NCBI GenBank assembly: GCA_003446375.1
Contig: DMAW01000016.1
Coordinates: 1-58,352 of the forward strand
Origin: Eubacteriaceae bacterium
Lineage (GTDB): Bacteria; Bacillota; Clostridia; Eubacteriales; Alkalibacteraceae
Reading direction: 5' to 3'
DNA: 58,352 bases
The notes beneath the pieces were generated by a model. That model saw nothing but the letters and a program-made list of their open reading frames with translations, searched no databases and was not told the origin of the DNA. The first letter of the stretch is position 1, and each line of letters begins with the position of its first letter. Positions 37,128 to 45,649 of the stretch are shown here, piece after piece. Made by a program: the position numbers and the translations under genes.

Positions 37128-37574
37128 ATGAAACTTTCAACGAAAGGAAGGTATGGGCTTAGAGCGTTGGTGGATTTGGCAGTACACTCATACAAGGGGC
37201 ACCAGCCATTGGCCCAAATAGCTGAGAGGCAAAATATATCTGAGATATATTTAGAACAGGTTTTTTCTACTCTAAGAAAAAACGGTGTAGTCAAAAGCAT
37301 AAAAGGAGCCCAGGGAGGGTATCTATTAAACGAAGAGCCCAAAAACATTACAATTGGCAAGATATTGAGAATACTTGAGGGGGATCTCTCAATCGTAGAC
37401 GAAAAAGTAAGATCGGACAGTGAGGAAAAAAGCGTGGCGTATTGCGTTTATGAAAATGTTTGGAGAAAAATCGATGAAAACATCAATGAGCTTGTAGATT
37501 CAATAACATTGGAAGAGCTTGTGGAAGATTATAAGAAAAATCATGGATTATTGCCAAATATGTATCATATATAA
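37128..37574 (+). CDS. Rrf2-family regulator, CymR-like
   Basis: 148 residues, begins MKLSTKGRYGLRALVDLAVH. It lacks the Cys cluster and has only one Cys (AYCVYENVW), which resembles CymR, the cysteine-metabolism repressor, more than IscR. It stands 35 bases before a methionine-type ABC transporter, so control of sulfur amino-acid uptake is a reasonable inference. Confidence 0.85.
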   Translation: MKLSTKGRYGLRALVDLAVHSYKGHQPLAQIAERQNISEIYLEQVFSTLRKNGVVKSIKGAQGGYLLNEEPKNITIGKILRILEGDLSIVDEKVRSDSEEKSVAYCVYENVWRKIDENINELVDSITLEELVEDYKKNHGLLPNMYHI

Positions 37575-37609
37575 AATTTGACATAGTATTTTTGAAAGGG
37601 TAGCATAAT

Positions 37610-38317
37610 ATGATAAAAATTGAGAATGTAACGAAGATTTATAGCAATAAAAAAGGAGATTTTTTGGCGTTGGATGGTGTGAGCCTGGAAGTTGAAAAAG
37701 GTGATATATACGGCGTTATAGGGCTGAGCGGTGCTGGAAAAAGCACTTTGGTGCGCTGCATTAACTTATTGGAGCGTCCGACTATGGGAAAAGTTTTTAT
37801 AGACGGAGAAGAAATTACGGCGATGAAAAAATCAGAGCTTAGAAAAGTAAGACAGAGCCTGGGGATGATATTTCAAGACTTCAACCTCTTGATGCAAAGA
37901 AATGTAATAGATAATATTAGGTTTCCTTTGGAGATTGCAGGAGTTGGCAAGGTAGAAGCTAAAAAAAGGGCATTGGAGCTATTGAATCTTGTAGGTTTGG
38001 AAGACAAGTCCCACAGCTACCCTGCCCAGCTAAGCGGAGGGCAAAAGCAAAGGGTAGCCATTGCAAGGGCTCTAGCCAACAATCCAAAAGTTCTGCTTTG
38101 TGATGAAGCAACTTCGGCATTAGATCCGGTGACTACTCTGTCTATACTGAATTTATTAAAGAGCATAAATCAAAGTATGGGAGTGACCATAGTCATTATA
38201 ACCCATGAGATGAAGGTCGTTGAAACAATCTGCAATAAGGTTGCGGTGATTGAAAGCGCGAATATAGTCAAAAATGGATTGACAAAAGATATAATAGGAC
38301 ATTTCAAGGAGGTTTAG
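37610..38317 (+). CDS. metN: methionine-type ABC transporter ATP-binding protein (short MetN)
   Basis: 235 residues. Walker A GLSGAGKST (38-46), Q-loop FQDFNLL, signature LSGGQKQRVAIARAL, Walker B LLCDEATSALDP and the H-loop ITHEM. Typical MetN has about 340 residues with a C-terminal NIL (ACT-like) domain that lets cytoplasmic methionine shut the transporter; that domain is absent and the frame ends cleanly two bases before metI. Confidence 0.9.
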   Translation: MIKIENVTKIYSNKKGDFLALDGVSLEVEKGDIYGVIGLSGAGKSTLVRCINLLERPTMGKVFIDGEEITAMKKSELRKVRQSLGMIFQDFNLLMQRNVIDNIRFPLEIAGVGKVEAKKRALELLNLVGLEDKSHSYPAQLSGGQKQRVAIARALANNPKVLLCDEATSALDPVTTLSILNLLKSINQSMGVTIVIITHEMKVVETICNKVAVIESANIVKNGLTKDIIGHFKEV

Positions 38318-38319
38318 TC

Positions 38320-38982
38320 ATGGAATTTATTAATGAGTTTGGGGGCATATTGATTAAAGGAACCATGGAGACTCTTTACATGACATTTGCCTCTGTATTG
38401 ATTTCATATTTATTTGGTCTGCCAATGGGGGTTTTGCTTGTTGTCACAGAAGACAACCATATAATGCCTTCAAAAACTATAAACCGAATCTTGGGTACTA
38501 TAGTGAATATAACAAGGTCAGTTCCATTCATAATCCTTTTAATCGCAGTAGTTCCATTCACCAGAATGGTAGTAGGTACAGCTATAGGATCTAAGGCTGC
38601 GGTAGTGCCGTTGGTAATCGGTGCTACGCCTTTTGTAGCAAGGATGGTAGAGAGCTCCCTTAAAGAGCTCGATAAAGGCATAATTGAAGCTGCGGCATCC
38701 ATGGGATGTTCAAATATGGAGATAATATATAAAGTGATGATTCCTGAAAGCATGCCTTCTTTGACATTAGGGTCATCAATTACTACGATAACTCTAATAG
38801 GTTATTCGGCAATGGCCGGTGTAATTGGAGCCGGAGGGCTTGGAGATCTTGCTATTAGATATGGTTATTACAGATACGAAAGCGAGCTTATGTTGGTTAC
38901 TATAGTTATTCTTGTAGTCATTGTTCAGGCTATACAGTTTGCGGGGAATCATGTATCAAAGAAAATAAACAGACTTTATTGA
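38320..38982 (+). CDS. metI: methionine-type ABC transporter permease
   Basis: 220 residues with five membrane segments and the permease coupling motif EAAASMGCSNMEIIYKVMIP. Family MetI. AAGGAGG overlaps the end of metN. Substrate is D/L-methionine or a related sulfur compound. Confidence 0.93.
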   Translation: MEFINEFGGILIKGTMETLYMTFASVLISYLFGLPMGVLLVVTEDNHIMPSKTINRILGTIVNITRSVPFIILLIAVVPFTRMVVGTAIGSKAAVVPLVIGATPFVARMVESSLKELDKGIIEAAASMGCSNMEIIYKVMIPESMPSLTLGSSITTITLIGYSAMAGVIGAGGLGDLAIRYGYYRYESELMLVTIVILVVIVQAIQFAGNHVSKKINRLY

Positions 38983-39078
38983 GATTTACAAAAGAAGTTG
39001 ACATTTTATATATAAAAGATTAAAATATCTAAAAGACGTATTAAACAAATAGGTTTAATGGGAAAGGGAGTTAAGCGG

Positions 39079-39906
39079 ATGAGAAAAAGAAGTATAATTT
39101 TATTATTGGCTATTGCATTTGTACTGATAGGAGCTTTATCCGGTTGCAGCACAGATGGCGGTAGCGACAATGGCGAGGCGACAACTCTTAAGATCGGTGC
39201 CACACCGGTGCCGCATTCGGAAATTTTGGAATTTGTTAAGCCTATGCTTGCAGAAGAGGGCGTAGAACTTGAGATAGTTGAATTTACGGATTACGTCCAA
39301 CCTAATCTGGCTTTGGATAATGAAGAGCTTGATGCAAATTTCTTTCAGCACGTACCGTACTTGGAAGATTTCAACGAAAAAAACGACACGGCATTAAGCG
39401 CAGTAATACTGGTGCATTTTGAGCCTCTGGGAATTTATCCCGGTCAGAGTTCTTCTATAGAAGAACTGCAGGAAGGGGACAAAGTCGCAGTTCCAAACGA
39501 CACTACTAACGAAGCGAGGGCGCTTTTGCTGTTGCAAGAAGCAGGTTTAATAGAGCTTGATGAAAATGCTGGATTGGAAGCGACGATTAAAGATATTACA
39601 AGCAATCCTAAAAACCTCGAGATAATAGAGCTGGAAGCTGCACAAATCTCTAGGTCTTTGCCGGATGTTGATTTAGGGGTCATTAACGGAAATTATGCAA
39701 TAGAAGCAGGACTTAACGCAGGAGAAGATGCACTCATGGCTGAAGACAAAGAGTCATTAGCAGCTCAAACGTTTGCCAATGTGGTCGTCATAAGAACTGG
39801 GGATGACAGAGAGATGTTTGAAACGTTAAAAAACGTATTGCAATCAGAAGAAGTTAAGAATTTCCTTGAGGAAAAGTATCAAGGAGCAGTTGTTCCGGTA
39901 TTTTAA
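39079..39906 (+). CDS. metQ: methionine-type ABC transporter substrate-binding lipoprotein
   Basis: 275 residues. The signal ends in LSGC (lipobox), then the NlpA/MetQ core TLKIGATPVPHSEIL and FTDYVQPNLALDNEELDANFFQH. The ATG at 39079 has GGGAG eight bases upstream; the in-frame ATG at 39058 is less likely. It lies 96 bases after metI. Confidence 0.93.
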   Translation: MRKRSIILLLAIAFVLIGALSGCSTDGGSDNGEATTLKIGATPVPHSEILEFVKPMLAEEGVELEIVEFTDYVQPNLALDNEELDANFFQHVPYLEDFNEKNDTALSAVILVHFEPLGIYPGQSSSIEELQEGDKVAVPNDTTNEARALLLLQEAGLIELDENAGLEATIKDITSNPKNLEIIELEAAQISRSLPDVDLGVINGNYAIEAGLNAGEDALMAEDKESLAAQTFANVVVIRTGDDREMFETLKNVLQSEEVKNFLEEKYQGAVVPVF

Positions 39907-39913
39907 ATAAGAG

Positions 39914-39940
39914 ATCCCCAACCTAAGGTTGGGGATTTTT
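39914..39940 (+). terminator. terminator of the metNIQ operon
   Basis: ATCCCCAACC (39914-39923) pairs with GGTTGGGGAT (39927-39936), then TTTT. Confidence 0.9.
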
Positions 39941-39994
39941 CGAGGGGTGATAGATTTTACACATGAATTGACTAAATAATATCAATCTGCAATT

Positions 39995-40030
39995 GTTTAC
40001 AGCATGAAATTTATTTCACTTTTTGTAAAC
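39995..40030. promoter_or_regulatory. inverted GTTTACA/TGTAAAC pair upstream of the candidate small RNA
   Basis: GTTTACA (39995-40001) and TGTAAAC (40024-40030) flank the position of a -35 box. A possible operator. Confidence 0.35.
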
Positions 40031-40033
40031 GTA

Positions 40034-40042
40034 TGATATAAT
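40034..40042 (+). promoter_or_regulatory. extended -10 promoter of the candidate small RNA
   Basis: TGA-TATAAT (40034-40042), with TTCACT at 40015-40020 as a weak -35 box. Transcription would begin near 40048. Confidence 0.55.
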
Positions 40043-40044
40043 TG

Positions 40045-40162
40045 CCCCATAATGCGTTATCAATTATTGATAAGAACGATTGTTCATGGGGGAATAATCG
40101 CCAAGCGCATAAAATCCAATAAAATCCTTGAAAAAGCACACCGATATGCCGGTGTGCTTTTT
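40045..40162 (+). ncRNA. candidate structured small RNA in the 382-base gap between metQ and nfo
   Basis: This gap (39907-40288) holds no credible protein gene. Behind an extended -10 box the sequence folds into a three-way junction: closing stem ATGCG/CGCAT (52-56 with 106-110 of 40,0xx/40,1xx), hairpin ATCAA/TTGAT (40059-40063 with 40067-40071) and a nine-pair hairpin CGATTGTTC/GAATAATCG (40077-40085 with 40092-40100). The loop of the second hairpin, ATGGGG (40086-40091), is exactly complementary to CCCCAT at 40045-40050, a possible pseudoknot if the 5' end reaches that far. A 13-base terminator stem closes the unit at 40131-40162. No known RNA family was recognised. Confidence 0.5.
40131..40162 (+). 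terminator. terminator of the candidate small RNA
   Basis: AAAAAGCACACCG (40131-40143) pairs with CGGTGTGCTTTTT (40150-40162), 13 perfect pairs, six-base loop. Confidence 0.88.
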
Positions 40163-40232
40163 CAGATGTTGAGCGAAATAAGCGAAAAGAGATACGAACA
40201 GTATCAAGGCACAATCCGATACATCTGTTTTA

Positions 40233-40241
40233 TGATATAAT
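40233..40241 (+). promoter_or_regulatory. extended -10 promoter of nfo
   Basis: TGA-TATAAT (40233-40241), 48 bases before the nfo start, no clear -35 box. Confidence 0.5.
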
Positions 40242-40288
40242 CTTTAGGTAGATTTAAATTCGATACTTAAAACGAAAGGACAGATAAC

Positions 40289-41128
40289 ATGCTTAAAATA
40301 GGATGCCACTTATCCATATCAAAAGGATATTACAAGGCCGGTCTTGAGGCACTTTCGATAGGTGCAAATACATTTCAGTTCTTTACCCGAAACCCTAGGG
40401 GAGGAAGCGCAAAAAAGATAGATTACAAGGATACCGAAAAATTTACCAAACTTTTTGACGACAATGGCTTTGCGCCTTTATTTGCTCATGCTCCATATAC
40501 AATGAACCTGTGCAGCGATAAGGAGGATATAAGAGATTTTGCCAAAAATGTGTTCAAGGAAGATTTGGAAAGACTTAGTCTTTTGCCTGAGTCGTACTAT
40601 ATATTCCATCCGGGGAGCCATGTGGGCCAGGGAGTGGAAAAGGGGATTGATTACATAGTAGAGGCTGTGAATGATGCGATAAAGGAAGATTGTGAGACCA
40701 CTGTTTTACTTGAAGGCATGTCCGGCAAAGGAACTGAAATAGGTGGAAAGCTTGAAGAACTCAAACAAATTATAGATGGAGTAAAATATAATAAAAACAT
40801 CGGCATATGCATAGATAGCTGCCATCTTTACTCGGCAGGTTATGACGTGGTAAACAAACTGGATGGAGTAATTGGAGATATAGACAAGGTAATAGGCCTT
40901 GATAGATTAAAAGCAGTGCATCTTAATGACAGCAAGATGGAGTTTGCATCTAATAAAGACAGGCATGAGGTTCTGGGAGAAGGAACGTTGGGAAAAGATG
41001 CGATTGTCAGGATCATAAATCACCCGCAGTTGAGAAACTTGGTGTTTAATCTTGAGACTCCAAATGAATTGGATGGATACAAAAATGAGATTGCCTTTTT
41101 AAAGGCAAATTACAAGGAGAAGGCATGA
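40289..41128 (+). CDS. nfo: endonuclease IV (AP endonuclease)
   Basis: 279 residues, three-zinc TIM barrel that cuts DNA at abasic sites. Zinc ligands are visible in HAPYTMN, HPGSHVG, LEGMSGKG, IDSCHLYSAGYD and HLNDSK, plus DRHEVLGEG. AAAGGA precedes the ATG. Its stop overlaps the start of the next gene (ATGA). Confidence 0.96.
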   Translation: MLKIGCHLSISKGYYKAGLEALSIGANTFQFFTRNPRGGSAKKIDYKDTEKFTKLFDDNGFAPLFAHAPYTMNLCSDKEDIRDFAKNVFKEDLERLSLLPESYYIFHPGSHVGQGVEKGIDYIVEAVNDAIKEDCETTVLLEGMSGKGTEIGGKLEELKQIIDGVKYNKNIGICIDSCHLYSAGYDVVNKLDGVIGDIDKVIGLDRLKAVHLNDSKMEFASNKDRHEVLGEGTLGKDAIVRIINHPQLRNLVFNLETPNELDGYKNEIAFLKANYKEKA

Positions 41129-42279
41129 AGGAAAAAGTCGCTTTGTTAAGATGTGAAAATTACGATGTAAGGCTTATTGAAAATAAAATAAGAGAAGGTT
41201 TTGATCTTCTAGGCGGAGAAGGTTTTGTAAAGGAGCTTATACCTGAAAGTTCAAAAGTTCTCTTAAAGCCGAATCTGCTCTCTGTTGAGGAAGAAAATTC
41301 GCCTGTAGTTACCAACCATGCGTTCTTTGAAGCTGTAGTAAGAGTGCTTAAGGATTACACCGAAGACTTGGTTTTTGGAGATTCTCCGGGATTTGGCTCA
41401 AGCGAAAAGGCGGCTCAGAAAGCTGGGCTAATGGATGTTGCAAAGAGGTATGGAGTGAAATTCGATCCTTTTGTCGAAAAAGTATCATTGGAACTTAAAG
41501 ATGCCATGTTGGTTAAAAATTGGGAAGTAGCAAAGATAGCCTACGAAGCGGACGTGCTTATATCTTTGCCGAAGCTTAAAACCCATGGGATGATGTATTT
41601 TACAGGTGCTGTTAAGAATCAGTTTGGCTGTATTCCCGGAACTCAAAAAGCTCTGTGGCATACCAGAATGAACAATGGAGAAAATTTTGCAAAAATGCTC
41701 TTAGACTTAAACAAGTTAGTGGGCACGGATTTCGCGATAATGGACGGGATAATCGCAATGGAGGGAAACGGTCCTAAAAGCGGCACGCCTAAAAAGATGG
41801 ATTCTATAATAATGGGAAGAAGTTTGACTGGAGTAGACTCTACGGCTTTAAGAATTATAGGATATGAAGACCCTAGAGAGGTGCCGCAATACAAGATAGC
41901 TCATGATAATGGATGGGGAAATGTATTGCCCGAAGACATAGATGTTATTGGAGAAGATTTGCAAGACATGAAAGCAGCGGATTTTAAAAAAATTCGAAGA
42001 ACTAATGAAATCTTTGGAAACAGCAATGGAATGAAACTAATAAAAAACTTAATTGCGCCTTATCCGAAACTGACTTATGAAAAATGTATAAGCTGCAACA
42101 GATGTTACGAGGTTTGCCCTGAAAAGCCAAAGGTCATCGAGATGGTAGAAAAAAAAGGGAAATCCGTACCTGTTTTTGATAAAAGCACTTGCATCAGATG
42201 CTTCTGTTGTCAGGAATTGTGTCCGGTAGGAGCGCTTGAAGTTGGGGAAACCCTTCTTGGAAAAATAATTTACAAATAA
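41125..42279 (+). CDS. DUF362 protein with C-terminal 2[4Fe-4S] ferredoxin domain
   Basis: 384 residues. DUF362 core (about 1-300, with LLKPNLLS, GDSPGFGSSEKA, LPKLKTHGM and AVKNQFGCIPG) and two clusters at the C-terminus: CISCNRCYEVCP and CIRCFCCQELCP. The family is common in anaerobes and has no firm assigned reaction. The four-base overlap with nfo implies translational coupling with a DNA repair enzyme. Confidence 0.9.
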   Translation: MKEKVALLRCENYDVRLIENKIREGFDLLGGEGFVKELIPESSKVLLKPNLLSVEEENSPVVTNHAFFEAVVRVLKDYTEDLVFGDSPGFGSSEKAAQKAGLMDVAKRYGVKFDPFVEKVSLELKDAMLVKNWEVAKIAYEADVLISLPKLKTHGMMYFTGAVKNQFGCIPGTQKALWHTRMNNGENFAKMLLDLNKLVGTDFAIMDGIIAMEGNGPKSGTPKKMDSIIMGRSLTGVDSTALRIIGYEDPREVPQYKIAHDNGWGNVLPEDIDVIGEDLQDMKAADFKKIRRTNEIFGNSNGMKLIKNLIAPYPKLTYEKCISCNRCYEVCPEKPKVIEMVEKKGKSVPVFDKSTCIRCFCCQELCPVGALEVGETLLGKIIYK

Positions 42280-42298
42280 TGATTTTGGAGTTGGTGCC

Positions 42299-45200
42299 AT
42301 GATTGATATAATAGCCGGCAAACCAGGTTCGGGGAAAAGCAGAAAAATATACCGACAGATTCAAGAGTGCCTTGAAAAAGGCGAGGAAGACCTATATCTT
42401 ATCGTTCCCGATCAGTATACACTGGAAGCTGAGAAAGAACTCTTGGAAGCTCTAAAAGCAAAAGGGCTAATTTACGTAGATGTAGTCAGCTTTTCAAGGT
42501 ATATGGATATGCTTTTGGACAAATCGTTTCAGCCTGAAAAGACGCTGGTAAGCTCTACAGGAAAGAAAATGATTATCAGAAGGATACTTAAGGAACTAAA
42601 AGAAGATTTGAGAGCATTTTCGGGAATGGTGGATAAATCGGGATTCGTAGACGAGATCGAATCTGCAATGAAGTCTCTAAAAGAAAACATGGTAGATTCA
42701 AAGACTCTTTCAATGGGCGAGAAGGATATATCTGCTATGAACATGATTGACAGAAAGCTCAGTGATATAGGAGCCATCTACGAATCTTACTGCTGCTTTA
42801 CAGAAAGAGGGTATCTTGATGCGGAAGAGAGGATAAACCTCGCCATAAGCGAAGCTTCAAGAGATGAAATAGTGAAAAGGTCAAAAATATGGATTCATGG
42901 ATTTCATACATTTACAAAACAGATAATGGAGTTTATAAAGGTTCTTGTTGACAATGCCATAAACGTAACAGTGACTATGGACTTAAACCGCGATGGCTCA
43001 GATCCGGATCGAGAGATATACGAAATAAATAAGAACACCTTTGATAAGCTAAAAGAAATGAATGAAGGTAGATGCAATGTTCTATTTGTAGAAAAGCCCA
43101 AAGCTGAAGAAAGCGAAATTAGTTACTTGCAAAATGAGATTTTTGCATATCCGTATAGAAAAAGGGCAGGGGTGCCTAAAAATATAAAAATAATTCAATC
43201 TCAAAATGTATACAATGAGCTGGACAATATTTGCGTTGAAATAATCCGCATGGTCAGAGAAGAAAAATTAAGATTCAAAGATATTTGTGTAATCGCCAAC
43301 GACCTTGAGTCATATTCTTTTCTTATCCAAAGGACTTTCGAAGAATATAAGATACCGTGCTTTGTCGATACAAAAAGGTCTGTAACGGATAAACCGCTAG
43401 CGATATATATAATAGCTGCATTAAATTGCCTTATTTACAATTTCAGATATGAAGACATATTTTCTATGATAAAGACAGGCTTTACATCACTTAAAACAGA
43501 CGAGTACGAAATCTTGGAAAATTACTGCTTGCGATTTGGCATAAAGGGAAGTCAGTGGAGAAGAGAATTTTTCAAAAATTCTCAAGATGGAGAATACGAC
43601 CTCGAGTCATTGAATGATTTGCGACAGAGGCTGGTTTCGCCCTTGATAAGCCTAAAGGAATCCATTAAAAAAAATACTACCTATCTAGGCATATCACAAA
43701 GCTTGTACAATTTTTTGATGGAAAGCAAATGTGGCGAAAGCACCCAGAGGCTGTCGGACGAGCTTTTGCAAGAAGGCGATTTGGAGCTGTCTGTTGAAAA
43801 TACGCAAATATATAATAAAATAATTGAACTGATTGATGAGATCGTAGAGATATTCGGAGAGGAAAATACGAATCTGAAGGATTATTGCGATATCTTAAAA
43901 TCTGGCATAGAGACGGCAGAATTAGGGTTGCTGCCTTCATACGGTGACGGAGTCACAGTGGGAGATGTAAAAAGGACAAGGCAAAACAATATAAAAGCGC
44001 TTTTTCTTCTGGGGGTAAACGAGGGAATTCTTCCGGGATCCCATGAGAAAATGGGACTATTCACATCTTCCGAGCTTAAATATCTGGATGATGCAAAAAA
44101 TATCCAATTAGAAGAGGATATGGCGTACCAAGCCGTGCAGGAGAAGTATCTTTTAAGCGCCCTGATCGGAAAGGTGGGCAAGAAGGTGTTTTTCAGTTAC
44201 CCACTATCGGATTTTGAAGGAGCTCCCCTTAGGCCTTCTTCATTTATAAATAGACTCAATGAAATATTTCCGGATATAAAAATTGATTCTGATTATGAAG
44301 ATGAGAAAGATCTTATTTCCAATCCCAGTGGAACTTTAAGGCATTTGATCAATTATTACAGAAGAGGCATCGATGAATACGAAAATCTTGACAACTATTG
44401 GTGGAAAGGGGTATATAAGTGGTACTCAAATCAAAATGAATGGAAAGAGAGGCTTGAAACGCTAAAAAGTGCAATGACTTATGTGAATAAACCTTCTGGA
44501 TTGACGAAGAATCAATTAACAGCTATTTATGGGAGAAGCATAAGAAATAGCGTCACTGGGCTGGAGACTTTCGGACAGTGTCCTTTTAAGTATTTTGTGA
44601 GATACGGCCTTAAGCCCAAAGAAAGAAAAATCTACGAAGTATCAATGCCGGATATAGGGCAGCTATTGCACGATGCCATCAAGAGCTATGGAGAGCTCTT
44701 GCAAGAAAAAAACCTTAAATGGACCGATGTTGATGAGTTTTGGATAAATGAGACCTGCAAAACCTTGGTAGATGAAATGACTCGAAGGTACAAAGAAGGG
44801 GTTTTCTTGAGTCGCGGAAGATATAAATACCTTTCGGAGTACTTAAAGAGGCTCTTGGTGAGGGCGATTCTTACACTGACATTTCACATTTCAAAAGGTG
44901 AGTTTAACATATATAGGACAGAAGTAGGATTCGGAGAAAAACAAGAGCTTCCTCCCATAGAATTTGCCCTTGACGCAGACTTGGATATGATTATTGAAGG
45001 CAGGATAGACAGGGTTGATGTTTTGGAGGATGAAGGCAAGGTGTATTTGAAGATCATTGACTACAAAACAGGAGAAAAAACTTTGGAGCTAAAGGATGTT
45101 TATTACGGACTGTCGCTGCAGCTTCTTATTTATATGAGCGCTTGTATGGCTAACCGCGAAAATGCTGTTCCGGCTGGAGTTTTTTATTTTAAATTGGATG

Positions 45201-45649
45201 ATCCATTGGTAGAGGGAACAAAGAGGGATATTGAAGATATTGGAGTTAAAATAAACAAGATTCTAAAACTTAAAGGGCTGATGCTTAAAGACCCAAAAAT
45301 TGCATACGCCTTGGATAAAGATGCTCAGGATTCAAATGTAATAAACTGCAAGATAAAGAAAGACGGAAGCTTTTATGCTTCAAATAAGGGAATGGTAGAA
45401 GAGCAGGTATTTAAGATGCTTTTGGATTATTCGATGGAGGCCGCGCAAGGAATGGGTCTGAAAATCGCATCCGGCAAAATAGATATCGAGCCGGTTAAGA
45501 TAAGCGGTCGTCAGGCCTGTGATTTTTGCGACTATAAGAACATATGCCAGTTTGATAGAAAGTTTACCGGCAATAGGCTGAGATATAAAAAGTCGTTAAG
45601 CGACAATGAAGTCATAGAAAAGTTGTTGAGAGGTGAAAAGGATGACTGA
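42299..45649 (+). CDS. addB: helicase-nuclease subunit AddB
   Basis: 1116 residues. Walker A-like IIAGKPGSGKSRKIY at the N-terminus; inactive helicase core; C-terminal RecB-type nuclease with IIDYKTGEK (active Asp-x-Lys). The iron-sulfur staple has one Cys in FGQCPFKYF and three near the end (ACDFCDYKNICQF). With AddA it resects double-strand breaks until Chi. It overlaps addA by eight bases. Confidence 0.95.
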   Translation: MIDIIAGKPGSGKSRKIYRQIQECLEKGEEDLYLIVPDQYTLEAEKELLEALKAKGLIYVDVVSFSRYMDMLLDKSFQPEKTLVSSTGKKMIIRRILKELKEDLRAFSGMVDKSGFVDEIESAMKSLKENMVDSKTLSMGEKDISAMNMIDRKLSDIGAIYESYCCFTERGYLDAEERINLAISEASRDEIVKRSKIWIHGFHTFTKQIMEFIKVLVDNAINVTVTMDLNRDGSDPDREIYEINKNTFDKLKEMNEGRCNVLFVEKPKAEESEISYLQNEIFAYPYRKRAGVPKNIKIIQSQNVYNELDNICVEIIRMVREEKLRFKDICVIANDLESYSFLIQRTFEEYKIPCFVDTKRSVTDKPLAIYIIAALNCLIYNFRYEDIFSMIKTGFTSLKTDEYEILENYCLRFGIKGSQWRREFFKNSQDGEYDLESLNDLRQRLVSPLISLKESIKKNTTYLGISQSLYNFLMESKCGESTQRLSDELLQEGDLELSVENTQIYNKIIELIDEIVEIFGEENTNLKDYCDILKSGIETAELGLLPSYGDGVTVGDVKRTRQNNIKALFLLGVNEGILPGSHEKMGLFTSSELKYLDDAKNIQLEEDMAYQAVQEKYLLSALIGKVGKKVFFSYPLSDFEGAPLRPSSFINRLNEIFPDIKIDSDYEDEKDLISNPSGTLRHLINYYRRGIDEYENLDNYWWKGVYKWYSNQNEWKERLETLKSAMTYVNKPSGLTKNQLTAIYGRSIRNSVTGLETFGQCPFKYFVRYGLKPKERKIYEVSMPDIGQLLHDAIKSYGELLQEKNLKWTDVDEFWINETCKTLVDEMTRRYKEGVFLSRGRYKYLSEYLKRLLVRAILTLTFHISKGEFNIYRTEVGFGEKQELPPIEFALDADLDMIIEGRIDRVDVLEDEGKVYLKIIDYKTGEKTLELKDVYYGLSLQLLIYMSACMANRENAVPAGVFYFKLDDPLVEGTKRDIEDIGVKINKILKLKGLMLKDPKIAYALDKDAQDSNVINCKIKKDGSFYASNKGMVEEQVFKMLLDYSMEAAQGMGLKIASGKIDIEPVKISGRQACDFCDYKNICQFDRKFTGNRLRYKKSLSDNEVIEKLLRGEKDD

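Noticed and set aside
37575..37609. SAM or other riboswitch before metN
   Set aside because: The gap is only 35 bases and holds no stem-terminator arrangement.
40052..40240. 62-residue open frame across the candidate small RNA
   Set aside because: It runs through the three-way junction and the strong terminator, has no ribosome binding site and has an opposing frame of similar length.
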